Assembly (NCBI RefSeq): GCF_004337985.1
Contig: NC_043744.1
Coordinates: 1,850,816 to 1,914,815, forward strand
Source of the DNA: Pyricularia pennisetigena
Lineage: Eukaryota; Ascomycota; Sordariomycetes; Magnaporthales; Pyriculariaceae
Direction: 5' to 3'
Length of the DNA stretch: 64,000 nucleotides
The notes beneath the pieces are model-generated. The model saw only the letters and a program-made list of their open reading frames with translations. It searched no databases and was not told the origin of the DNA. The stretch's first letter is position 1. The number at the start of each line of letters is the position of its first letter. The translations under genes were made by a program, and so were the position numbers. Below are positions 54,896 through 64,000 of the stretch, one piece after another.

Positions 54896-55672
54896 ATGAA
54901 GGTGCTCCCATCGCTCACCCCCGACCTCAGCGAGTGGGCTCTGAAGCAGCCGCTCTTTTACGTGGCCTCGGCGCCGACGTACGGACAGCACGTCAACGTA
55001 TCCCCCAAGGGCTTGGCGTCGACGTCGCTGGCGATCCTGTCGCCGAACCGCATCGCCTACCTGGACCGCACCGGTTCCGGCTGCGAGACCATCGCCCACC
55101 TGTACGAGAACGGCCGGATGACGGTAATGTTCAACTCGTTCGGCGCGGCGCCGCGCATCCTCCGGCTCTACTGCCGCCGGCGCGAGGTGGTCGAGCGGAC
55201 CGACGAGGACAGCTTTGCCGCCTGGCTCCAGAGGCTCGGCATGCCCTCCCGGCCCGACGGCGCCAGGGCCGTCATCGTCCTCGACGTCTTCAAGGTCACC
55301 ACCAGCTGCGGCTTCGCCGTCCCCATGGTGAGGCGTCAGTTCTGGGACGGCGGCGAGGCCGAGCTGGCCGTGTTCGAGGACCGGCTCACGCTGAACCAGA
55401 ACGCGGCCAAGAAGGAGACGCTCGGCAAGATCCTCGAGTACCAGGTCCAGAACAACGTCGTGTCCCTAGATGGCCTGCCCGGGTTGAAGGGCGCGAGGCG
55501 GGCGCACCCCGATGCCAAGTTTGGACTGCTCCCGGGACACGTCAGGGCGTATGCAGGGCGGGTGCTCTCGCAGCGCGAGGGCATGGTCGTTGGGTTCCTG
55601 GCTGCATTGCTGCTCTGGGTGCTGGTGACGGTCATCACAGAGGGCACTCAGGGGCTGACGCTGGCAAAGTAG
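54896..55672 (+). CDS. PNPOx-like flavin-binding split-barrel protein with C-terminal membrane anchor
   Basis: Member of the pyridoxamine 5'-phosphate oxidase-like (FMN-binding split barrel) superfamily found in fungi and bacteria. It is a single exon, 258 aa, and very GC-rich. Recognisable parts are PLFYVASAPTYGQHVNVSPKGLA, PNRIAYLDRTGSGCETIAHLYENGRMTVMFNSFGAAPRILRLY (the strand pair that binds the flavin phosphate), and later ARAVIVLDVFKVTTSCGFAVP, a block seen in the fungal subgroup. True PNPOx substrate residues cannot be confirmed, so vitamin B6 synthesis should not be assumed. The C-terminal GMVVGFLAALLLWVLVTVI is a clear membrane segment with a short tail, suggesting a tail anchor. The next gene on the same strand also encodes a membrane protein and starts 280 bp downstream. 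Confidence 0.85.
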   Translation: MKVLPSLTPDLSEWALKQPLFYVASAPTYGQHVNVSPKGLASTSLAILSPNRIAYLDRTGSGCETIAHLYENGRMTVMFNSFGAAPRILRLYCRRREVVERTDEDSFAAWLQRLGMPSRPDGARAVIVLDVFKVTTSCGFAVPMVRRQFWDGGEAELAVFEDRLTLNQNAAKKETLGKILEYQVQNNVVSLDGLPGLKGARRAHPDAKFGLLPGHVRAYAGRVLSQREGMVVGFLAALLLWVLVTVITEGTQGLTLAK

Positions 55673-55952
55673 CTCATCGTCTGCTGTATATTGACTTGAC
55701 AGGACTATGCAACTGCAGCGGGGGGTGGCGAGTGGTCGTCATGGGACTAAGATGCTTCTGCCGATTCACTGACGCGCGCAAGTCTCGAGTTTGGCAAGAC
55801 AACAGGAAAAAAAAAAAAATAATATAAACAACATTGCATCTCTCCAGTCACTTTACCTTTCTTCCAAGGGTCTACTCTTCACCGTGCCAGGGTAACCGAA
55901 TTTCAGAAAGACCAATAGGCTTTTCCCCCACTGCCTATTTCTATAAAAGAAT

Positions 55953-56943
55953 ATGTACATACCAGAAAAGCTGGGCCTCCTTAGCGCCCGCGATCAACCT
56001 CCCGGCCACAAAACACCGGCGGTGCTCGGCGTCACCACCCCAATTGTCGGCGTCTTCGCCGCGGCCCTGGGATATCTCTGCTGGCGCAAGAAGAAGCGGC
56101 GACGCAGGTCGAGGCGTAGCAGTCGCCACGATGGCGATTTTGGGCCTGTCGTCAGCGCCAACGGCTTCATCCTAGGCGACGTCTGGGACGACGGAGGAGG
56201 GTTCGACCCGGACCCGAGGAGAAGAGCCCGGGGTCCATCTGCGCCAGACACGTTTATCCGCGGCGACGTGTGGGACGACGGCGGAGGGTTCGACCCTGAC
56301 CCGCGCAGGAGGAACGCAAACCTCGGCCCCAGCAACCACGGCGCCGAAGTCCTCCTAGACGACGTGTGGAACGAGGGCGAGTCGGACGGGCATGTGGATG
56401 TGCACCCCAGCAGGCGCGATCGCCTGCACAGCACCAGACCCCCTCGACGACGCAGCACAGAAGACCGCCGCCCCCGGCGCCGCCACCACCGCGACGGACC
56501 ATCCCGCCGGCGACACAACTCAGTCGACGACGTGCGCCGCAACAGGAGACACCGCCGACGCCGACGCCGCAGCACAAATGACGAGGGTGGCGGCGGCGGC
56601 GATCGACATGAGCGGATCCAAGGCGACGTGTGGAACGAAGGCGAGGCGCAGGGGCATGTGGACCGCGATCCGGGCGGACGGGAGCCTTCCATCGCGCACA
56701 GCGTCACGGGCAACAGCCATGTGTTTGGCACCGACGACATTGACGATCGGAGCTTCCGCACTGCCACTGTAAGCGTCGACGAGCCCTCCGATATGCCGAC
56801 GTATCCAGCACGAGCCCACCTCCCCGACGTGCCGGCCAATCTCAACGATGATTTGTTCAGTGAGGACGGCAGCGAGATAGGCGCGGCCGAGGGGAACCGG
56901 CTCGCCCTGGAGCTGAGGTTGGCTCTGCATGGAGGTGCGCCAG
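55953..56943 (+). CDS. Single-pass membrane protein with four DVW repeats (3' end lost in gap)
   Basis: I do not recognise this protein. About 330 residues are visible before the frame enters an assembly gap. A membrane segment at about 24-44 (VLGVTTPIVGVFAAALGYLCW) is followed by a strongly basic KKKRRRRSRR stop-transfer stretch, so the rest should be cytosolic. Four copies of a G/D-D-V-W-[DN]-[DE]-G unit begin near residues 75, 104, 136 and 224. The first two extend to GDVWDDGGGFDPDPRRR and are nearly identical; the last two read DVWNEGExxGHVDxxP. An Arg/His-rich region (160-206) and an acidic part follow. The ATG is only 4 bp after a TATAAAAG motif (55942-55949), too close for a normal promoter. 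The true start may be further down, or 55953 lies in an intron ending CATACCAG at 55973. GC-rich coding composition supports expression. Confidence 0.6.
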
Positions 56944-56991
56944 NNNNNNNNNNNNNNNNNNNNNNNNNNNNNNNNNNNNNNNNNNNNNNNN
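56944..56991. other. Assembly gap (48 N) next to poly-A
   Basis: 48 undetermined bases cut the end of the DVW-repeat frame. They are followed at once by about 29 A, so low-complexity DNA probably broke the assembly. Confidence 0.99.
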
Positions 56992-57021
<30 letters not shown>

Positions 57022-57024
<3 letters not shown>

Positions 57025-57319
57025 TTGCGAAGACTGTCTATATGACTTGAAGGTTTGTGATGTAAAAGAGGGGTGTATATATGGATAATGTTATTGGAGA
57101 GGAAATCATGATGAAACCTGCTCTGTGAAATTATCAGATCAAGCATGATTAGTAAGTCCGGGTCATTGGATGTGAGTGGTATAGCTACTCAACAGCAGCC
57201 CTCAGCACATAGTGACTTGGAAGGCGTTTGTGACAAAAGACGCCAATGAACATGCTCGCTTGTTAAACTTGGGCTATGTCTACCTGTTAACGACAATCCT
57301 AGAGCTTAGCAACCTTTTC
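57022..57319. other. Intergenic sequence after the gap
   Basis: AT-rich DNA that probably contains the 3' UTR of the DVW-repeat gene. Nothing else is seen. Confidence 0.4.
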
Positions 57320-57780
57320 GGTGCGCCCTTGCTCTCATATTCAAGATGAGCGTTGGCGGTATTGCTCAGCAACTTTGGGAAGCAGTGAAAAGTCGTCCCC
57401 GAATTCGCCACTCAGCTCCTCGCGAATAACACCCATCAGCTCCAGGACCATGTGCACATGTGTTTGGTCTGAGCGAAGAGGTCTAATCACTCATAAATGA
57501 CGCCAGGGAACCTTCTCCAGGATCTTGTCGATGGTGAAGTCGTTCTTGCAGTGAATATCGCACAAAATCTCAGTCAGTTGGCAGCCCGGCCGGTATCACA
57601 GACACGACGAATTCGGCCTCTGAGGCTCTGCGCGGCAGTCTGGTGTTTAAGGAAGCCCTCTCCATAAGCAGCACAGAGTCTATTGATCAGCCATTGGCAG
57701 TCATAAACGGTCTTGACCGAGCGTTCTGTCGTTTCCGACGAGGCGAGGGGTCTCAAATCGGGGATATCTAATATATTCAA
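57320..57780 (-). pseudogene. Possible relic of a protein-coding gene
   Basis: Three short minus-strand frames in a row have protein-like composition. The first (57780 down to about 57574) reads ETTERSVKTVYDCQWLINRLC and GEGFLKHQTAAQSLRGRIRR. A second, in another frame, reads LTEILCDIHCKNDFTIDKILEKVPWRHL before a stop. A third reads MVLELMGVIREELSGEFGDDFSLLPKVAEQY. No intron signals join them well, so frameshifts and stops in a decayed gene are the simplest explanation. I cannot name the family. It could also be a real gene with introns I cannot place. Confidence 0.33.
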
Positions 57781-57944
57781 CGCTTGAGGCTAATATCATC
57801 AGAAAAGCTGATGATGTTTAGCGAGCCAAGGGCGTCCATGCCACTAGCTACCTCGCTCAATGATGTTCCTTGGTGGGTGGGCGCTGTGGACAGCTGAAAG
57901 GTAGAGGCATAGGAAAGCGCGGATCCTCGACCACCTCCTGCTTC

Positions 57945-60704
57945 CTAAAGCGGGTTGTAGAGGTTTAGCATGTTCCAGATACTTCCCTGCTCAAAGTGAC
58001 CTTCGAACTGCAATGCTGAGTTGATGTCTTGTTGACCATCACCGGATCCAATGTCATGGCCGACGGCTTGGGCATCATTTTCGGACACAGTAACATCTGT
58101 CGGCCACCAGGCTTGCGGCTGCTGCCAGTCGTCCTGGCCACCGGTGCCGCTGAAATCCAAGTCGCCACCAACCATCAAGTCGTTATAAAGAAGGTCGCTG
58201 GTAGCTGCAATAGGCTGTATCGCAGACCAGTCAAAGTTGACAGGCAGAGACCACTCCTCCGTGTCCTGACCAAGGGCCTGAAGGGGTGCCCCTGACCGGT
58301 CCTCATCTCCAGCCCCAGAAGCACCAGGGAGATGCGCAGTTTCTAGAGTGAGCCCTTCTTCTTCTCGCGCCCCAGTGCTGGTGACTGTGTTTATGCCGCT
58401 GGCCAAAGAAGGAACCGTTTCAGCGTCTGCTGGTTTGTGCCACGGCTGGTCGATAGACTCATACGACAATGATCCAGCAAGAGTAAGCGATTTTCTCATT
58501 CTATGGAATATCGCTCTCAAAACCCCAACTCCAGCCCTAGCAAGATTGTTGGTTTCAGATAGGGCCGAAAAGCGCTCTACCGCGAATCGGAAGTGCTGAA
58601 GAGCGTCCGGGAGCAGATCTAGATGCTCCTTGGGGAAGACAATGTATAGGGTCGCGAGGAGTATTACTGCGTCAAAAGTCCCAAAGAATATCGAGAAGCT
58701 GATGGTAACATGATGAATGTGAGCATGTGCAAGGAGAAGAGAAGATAAATGAGCCCAGAACTTACGCCCTGTATTGCTCGGGTTTCATGGCCGCAAATTG
58801 TATTTGCTGAGCACCGAGCATCTTGAGACACGCCTTGAGCGCCTCGGTCCGGGATTGGGTTCGCGTAAAAACATACTGTCGGTGTAGCACGATAAAGTTA
58901 AAAGCCGACATTTGCGGTAAAAGGGTCCGCTGAGAACGCAGCCACCGGCAATCCGGGTGGTCGTCGAAAGAGGTATCCGGGTTCTCTAGGCGGAATTGGG
59001 GTGGTATCTCATCTTCGAGCCGCTCCAGGTCCTGATGCAGCTTGTCGACATATGCAAAATTCCGTGGGTTCGTGCCTTTGGCTTCTAGCTTCAGTATCTG
59101 GCGCAGGTGCTTGATCGCTCTAAGTGCCCAAAGCATGCGCGTGAGCGGAGTAGGCGGATCATCGGCGCTCCTTGGCTGTACAGGTGTCGACGAGCGGTCC
59201 CGGGGCAGGAGGCAATCGACCGGCAACGGAAGTTGAACGTCTTCGCCTACCGAGGTCGGTCGACCCAGCACCGCGGCGGTGTGCGCATCCCACATGAACA
59301 AGATGTGCCAAAGGCGCCTGCGATGCTGGATGTGCCATTGGTTTCTCAAAACGGCCGCAGCAGCAGCGTGAGGGTCGCCGTCCCCGGCTGTCACAGCTTC
59401 AGGCTTTGGCTCAAGCGCCTCCCGATGCAGTCCAATCTCCTGCGCGTCGCGGATGACGCTGCCGATGGCATGCCACGCTTCGGTGACGAGGGCGGAGTAC
59501 TTGAGAAAATTGGCGCGTATGAAGCCGGCCTGTATCGTCGTCAAGGACATTTGCCTCTTGCCGAGCAACGACAGGATGGCGACGCCGGACTCGCTATAGT
59601 CCATCGCTAGGTCCACGACTTTGATGCCGCCGCCATCCTTGAGCTCCTTGTAGTGCGTGGCAAGGGGGCCCTCGGACGGCAGGAGCAGCAGGGCGATGGC
59701 GATTATCTCGAACAGAAGCGCGCCGAAGGGGCGCATCTCGGGCGTCAGGGCGTACGGTCCAGATTTTTCCAGCACGTCGACATGCACCTTGTACCACTCG
59801 GCAAGTTGGTTTCGGAACAGGTCTGGCTCCAGCGGGTAGTAGTTTGGGTTGAGCTCCTCTAGGAATATTTCGGCAAGCCTCTCGACATGATCACGGTTAG
59901 GAAGCCGTCGAAGTATGCTCTTGTACCGCTCGCGTATTCCAACGTCGGACACCCTCCGGTCCGAATCTGCCGTAATCCGGGTCAGGTGGTCAGCTGCGTC
60001 GCCTTGCTGCCCCGACGCCGTGACCTTGTCAATCTTGAGAAGCAAGCCCAAGGTCGAAACACCGTTGCAGCCAGCCGGTGTGGTGTTTGCATAGCCAAAG
60101 TTTGCCTCCTTGCTTGGCGATATTTCTCCCAAGTCCAGGTGCTCCAAATGGCTGGCTGAATCTTGGGGGCTGGTCTCCTGCTTCTGCAGCAGCCTAGGCT
60201 GGCCGTCAAGCTTGTTCCGCTTCGAGGTTGAAGGTGGTGCTGGGAGCGACTCGTAGCGGCAAACATCCTGCTTGTTCCTCGATACACAGTTGCCGCAAGG
60301 CGAATCTACATGCTCTAAATCAACATCTCACGAGTACCCTGCTTGCTGGGTTGTTGCCCGCTTCGTTGCAGGTAGCTATTTCTCACCTCTGTCACACTAT
60401 GATAAATCCGTCAGCATATTCTTTTTCTTCCTCTGGCTTGCTTCAATCCAATGAGTGGCCTCTATGATTTCTCTCATCCTGGCCCATAGTACGGTACATA
60501 TACAAGGGGAACCTAAGCATGCAGTTACGATCCACAGACCTTTTGCTTCCGCCTGTGGCACTCGGTGCATGATATGACGACGCGTCTTCTTTTCTTCATC
60601 GGTCGCTTTGGTGACGTTGTTGATTCCGCTTTCGCTTCAAGTGTGTCAAAATCCGGGTCCTGTTGGGTACCGTCGGACCCTAAATGGGATGTCAATCCAT
60701 CCAT
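57945..60704 (-). CDS. Zn2Cys6 fungal transcription factor with 10-nt microexon
   Basis: Binuclear zinc cluster regulator with a fungal-specific transcription factor domain. The model is complement(join(57945..58698, 58766..60305, 60387..60396, 60540..60704)), 822 aa. Exon 1 gives ISCTECHRRKQK, with two of the six Cys. A 10-nt exon, flanked by CATAG and GTGAGA, supplies Cys-Asp-Arg and the first base of the next codon. Exon 3 gives DSPCGNCVSRNKQDVCRYE. Joined, they form the canonical CX2CX6CX5-6CX2CX6C pattern; without the microexon the third Cys is missing and the frame stops. The middle region (LFEIIAIALLLLPSEG, ARANFLKYSALVTEAWHAIGSVIRDAQEIGLHRE, RRRLWHILFMWDAHTAAVLGRP) is the usual Fungal_trans domain. 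The C-terminal ~130 residues are acidic and Trp/Gln-rich, as in an activation domain. Start chosen at MDGLTSH. Target genes unknown. Confidence 0.88.
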
Positions 60705-61409
60705 TATCCAGACTATTTTTTCTTTCTTTTTTTTGGATTGTAATGTGGGTAAAGCGTGATTTGCAATTGGCCTTTGCAGTTGTTTCTTGTTTCTTGTTTT
60801 ATTTTTTTTCCCGCACTTTTTGCCTTTCCTGGCCAGGACAATTATGAACTTCTGACATCTCACTGTAAATTAAGTACTGATAGCGGATGATTGACATGCC
60901 GCCCGCCAATTGCCAAGAAAAGGGAAGGAAAAGAGATTATGTCATCGTTTGTAGCCAAGGGTTTTGCGGTGGCTGAGATTAAACCCCATCGATGATGGTC
61001 TATTGGATGACAAGACATTTATTCCAAGGTTGCAAAGAAAAGCAAGGAGTGGTATAAAGTTTAAAAAAAAAAAAAGACATATATACGTAGTATGCATTGA
61101 TAACCTTTTCAGTCCATATGTATAGGAGAAATATCCATGACGGAGCTTTCAAAAAAATAAATCATTTTTTTCCCACTGCGTACAGACTAAACGCCCAACG
61201 CCGTGAATTATGTTATGTAGGTATGCTTTTCTCGCCCAACAACCAATCTGCTCAAAAAAAGAAAAAAATCCCCTGCCTGGTCATATTTTCGCCCAACCCC
61301 CACTTTGACTCCCTGTTTGGATCTATGTCAAATGATCCCATACAAATTGTTCTTTTTTTTTTGCGGCCTCGCTCGTCTTTACATGTGCCTACAAACAGGC
61401 CAGCTTCCC
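60705..61409. other. Intergenic: upstream of the Zn2Cys6 gene, downstream of URA3
   Basis: About 700 bp between two minus-strand genes. It has pyrimidine runs (60716-60735, 60794-60812) on the regulator side and an A-tract at 61061-61075. No gene is supported. Confidence 0.4.
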
Positions 61410-62591
61410 TCACTGACGCACACGTTCTTGATATGCGGACCATGCCTTGCGCCTATACCTCTCAGCTTCTGATTGGGGGTCGTCGGCCTTGATAATGCCC
61501 CTCCCCACAATGACAATATCGGTGCCGAGCCCGATCAGTTTCGTGGGCGTGTTGTACTGCTGGCCCAGCCCATCGCCCTCCAGCGGACCATTCTCCTCCT
61601 CGCCTTGCGGCGGCAGCTTGCAGCCGGGCGTCATGGTGATGAAGTCGTCGTCGGGTTCGCTGTTGAGACCCTCCTGGGCCACGAACCCCATGACGAACCG
61701 CCTGTTCTCCCGTGCGGCCTCGACGCACGCCGCCGTGTAGTCGGGTGTCATCAGGCACCCCTTACTCGACATCTGGGCCAGGATTAGCAGGCCGCGCTCC
61801 ATCGGGGCCTCCTCGATGCCCGGGAATACGAGGTCGTCAACGCCCTCGCCCGACATACTCTTGGAGAGCCGTGGTGAGTCTGCCGGCTCGAAAGACTGCG
61901 TCACCGTCGTTATCGACACGATGCTGCCCTTGCGCCCGTCGGCGTCGCGCCCATACATGGACGGAGGCGGCCCACCGCCGCTACTGCTGCTCCCAGCGAT
62001 CGGCGGGCTCGCCATGCTGCTGCTGCTCCCACCGATACCGCCGACACCGGCGCCGTTGCCATCCTCATCATCCTCGAAGCTGTCTGACAGCGGGGTGCCG
62101 ACCGACACCGAGGTCCTGACCTCGTACTTGATGCGCTCGCGCCACTTGGCGGCGGCCTCGGCCAGGGCGCGCACGCTGTCCTTGCCGGCGTGGATGTTGA
62201 TGTTTGTGATGTGGGCCCACTCGATGATGCGTGCGGTGCCGGCAGTGTACTGCATCTGGACCGTCTTGCCGATGTCGGCGAACTTGCGATCCTCAAAGAT
62301 GAGGAAGCCGTACCGCCGCGCCAGCGCCGCGAGCTTGGCACCCGTCCCCGTCTTGGGGCTGTAGTCCCACCCGGAGATCAGGTCGTAATGAGTCTTGAGC
62401 ACCACGATTGATGGGCCCGTCTTCTCGGCCAGGTAGATGAGCTCGCGGGCGGTCGTCACGTCGGCGCTGAGGCATAGGTTCGACTGCTTGAGCTCCATGA
62501 GCCGGAGCAGGTAGGACGACAAGGGGTGGTTGGCCGACTGGGCCCGCGTGCCGAACGGCGTCTTGAGGGCCGGGTGCTGTTGATTAGCCAT
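61410..62591 (-). CDS. URA3: Orotidine 5'-phosphate decarboxylase
   Basis: Last step of de novo UMP synthesis: decarboxylates orotidine 5'-phosphate in the cytosol. It is a single exon, 393 aa. The catalytic motif [14 protein letters not shown] (residues 97-110) with the Lys-Asp pairs is intact; [51 protein letters not shown] and [11 protein letters not shown] complete the barrel. Residues ~160-262 form a Gly/Ser/Pro-rich insertion absent from yeast Ura3 (267 aa) but known from filamentous-fungal PyrG/PYR-4. [17 protein letters not shown] is a normal N-terminus. Called pyr-4 or pyrG in filamentous fungi. Confidence 0.96.
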   Translation of the reverse strand: MANQQHPALKTPFGTRAQSANHPLSSYLLRLMELKQSNLCLSADVTTARELIYLAEKTGPSIVVLKTHYDLISGWDYSPKTGTGAKLAALARRYGFLIFEDRKFADIGKTVQMQYTAGTARIIEWAHITNINIHAGKDSVRALAEAAAKWRERIKYEVRTSVSVGTPLSDSFEDDEDGNGAGVGGIGGSSSSMASPPIAGSSSSGGGPPPSMYGRDADGRKGSIVSITTVTQSFEPADSPRLSKSMSGEGVDDLVFPGIEEAPMERGLLILAQMSSKGCLMTPDYTAACVEAARENRRFVMGFVAQEGLNSEPDDDFITMTPGCKLPPQGEEENGPLEGDGLGQQYNTPTKLIGLGTDIVIVGRGIIKADDPQSEAERYRRKAWSAYQERVRQ

Positions 62592-64000
62592 GGTTGCAGC
62601 GGACTACTCGCTCGGAGGGTGGGGGGGGTTTGTAGGGTAGCGTCTCGTATCGATCGGGATTTTTGTCGAGGCAAACTTGCTACAGGAATTGGCAAGGATC
62701 TGTCGAGGGGTTCACGGGTCAGGTCCGGTGAGTGCAGGACGCGGGCGTGGTCCTTTTGTAGTGCGTATCTGTGTACTACTTCCCAGTTACTGGCGGACTT
62801 GCAGAGAGAGAGAGAGAGGGAACAAAAAAAATCAAAACGCAAAAAGAGCAAGATCGTCAGGGTTGGAGAAAGTCCTAATGCAGGGGGGGTCGTTTCTGGG
62901 CCGTTAGCTTTGCTGGTCTTTGTGGTGGAGTGAGTGTTGGTGGTCGAGGATACCGTCGTTGCTGTTTGCATGTGGGTGGGGAGCTAATGTATTTTACGTC
63001 GTGTGTGAGGGGGAGAAATCAAATCGGAGCACTTCTCACCGTATTTAGTGGGGGACTAATGATTCGAGGTATTCCCTGTCATATATTCTTTTTTTTTTTC
63101 TTCCCTTTTTCTTTCCTTGTTTTTTCTTCATTCTTATAATTTTTTTTTATTCTTGTCTATTCTTATATTTATTTTTCCGGGCGCTCGACTATGATGGGAG
63201 TACATTTATGCAGTTTCTTGATTCGGTTTATCTTGACAAGTATTAAGTTGGTTTAATTGTCAAGGAGGTGTCAAGTCAAATTTGGTCCCAAACCAACTCA
63301 AGTGTTTTGCCGTCCGTGTCAAGCATGATCATGGCAACAAGCGCAAAAGAAAAAAAGAACAGACTAATAATGAGAAGATCCGGTGGTCGGATTCTCCTTC
63401 CATGCTTTCTAAAGAGAAAAACTTCGAATTCTAAACCATCTGTGAAGCAAAACTCATGTATGGTATGCCCACGCAAAGCTACTTTAAAGCCGTCACAATC
63501 GTTCGTTGAGCGGGGCTGGTACCTACCTTTACCCAGTCCGGAGATACAACACCAAGGTACCTGAACTGACTTGGGTACTTGCCTAGCACCTTTGTACTGC
63601 GATGTTGCTTGGCGTGCTTAGAATTCACCTTAATCACAATGCTTCCATCCCTAACATAGATAGATAGATTGGGGTCGTCTGCTCTCGCGTGGCAAGTTCG
63701 TGACATTCATGCGAGAAGCCATCTCAATACCGGACGGAAACAGGATGATCGGCCTTCCATTAACACCGAACAGCTACCTACCTAGATGATTTGGTAGCTT
63801 ATCCCCCTCTCTCTATTTCCCTACCTCTGCCTGACAGAATAGGTAGGTTGGTAACTAGCTACCAAGGAGCTCGGGTAAGATACGATACCGAGCAGCCAGG
63901 TCATATTGTGCATCGTACAATAACCCGACCACCTTCTCTCTCTCTCTCTCTCTCTCTCTTCCCTCTCTTTCTTTCTTTCCCTTATTTTGCCTTAAAACCC
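62592..64000. other. Upstream region of URA3 and right window edge
   Basis: About 1.4 kb. The URA3 promoter should lie in 62592-63000, with an AG/GA-rich stretch at 62800-62860 (CT-rich on the coding strand) as in many fungal promoters. AT-rich simple sequence is at 63085-63180. CTACCTA/GGTAGGT words cluster at 63770-63870. No gene is supported. Confidence 0.4.
63935..63960. repeat. (TC)n microsatellite
   Basis: About 12 TC units close to the right edge, continuing into a degenerate CT/T-rich tract. Confidence 0.88.

Noticed and set aside
54934..55827. 297-aa second open frame inside the PNPOx-like gene
   Set aside because: It is the +2 shadow of a GC-rich gene, almost only Arg, Gly, Ala and Pro.
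55994..56845. 283-aa minus-strand frame opposite the DVW-repeat gene
   Set aside because: Repeats of the sense strand create the apparent pattern; composition (Arg, Ser, Pro, Leu) is typical of an antisense shadow.

Overview
The window is nuclear DNA of a filamentous ascomycete (Pezizomycotina). Genes are split by short introns of roughly 50-290 nt with GT..AG ends. The gene set includes fungal markers: the DASH subunit Dad1, a Zn2Cys6 regulator, Hlj1, Ima1 and Orc6. The orotidylate decarboxylase carries the ~100-residue low-complexity insertion known from filamentous-fungal pyrG/pyr-4 proteins, which points to Sordariomycetes. A Magnaporthales-type genome is possible, but I cannot prove it from sequence alone. 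Three runs of N (2, 11 and 48 bases) show that this is a draft assembly. I see no transposon with intact coding capacity, no rRNA and no convincing tRNA.

Layout. 0.7-7.2 kb: aldehyde dehydrogenase (+), DAD1 (+), RHO4 (-) and elongin C (+). 7.7-15.4 kb: a large F-box/ankyrin protein (-) and an orthodox-type aquaporin with a long N-terminal extension (+), separated by an empty 2.9 kb. 18-30 kb: a steroid 5-alpha-reductase-like membrane protein (-), a MINDY-type deubiquitinase with a CAAX-like end (-), HLJ1 (-), a small AIM19-like membrane protein (+) and a Siw14-type phosphatase with a C-terminal membrane segment (-). 33-45 kb: IMA1 (-) divergent from ORC6 (+), a Gre2-like reductase (-), a PPG1-type phosphatase (-) divergent from UPF3 (+). 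45-57 kb is gene-poor: two lineage-specific coiled-coil proteins, a PNPOx-like protein with a membrane tail, and a membrane protein with four DVW repeats that runs into an assembly gap. 57-64 kb: a possible gene relic, a Zn2Cys6 transcription factor whose zinc cluster is completed by a 10-nt microexon (-), and URA3/pyr-4 (-).

The genes do not form a biosynthetic cluster. They are mostly housekeeping functions: mitosis, replication origin, NMD, polarity, ER and nuclear-envelope proteins, inositol pyrophosphate turnover and pyrimidine synthesis. Fast-evolving fungal genes sit between them. The points most worth checking are the DVW-repeat membrane protein with its PNPOx-like neighbour, the very small exons (10, 11 and 21 nt) in three genes, and the lineage-specific extensions or insertions in conserved proteins.
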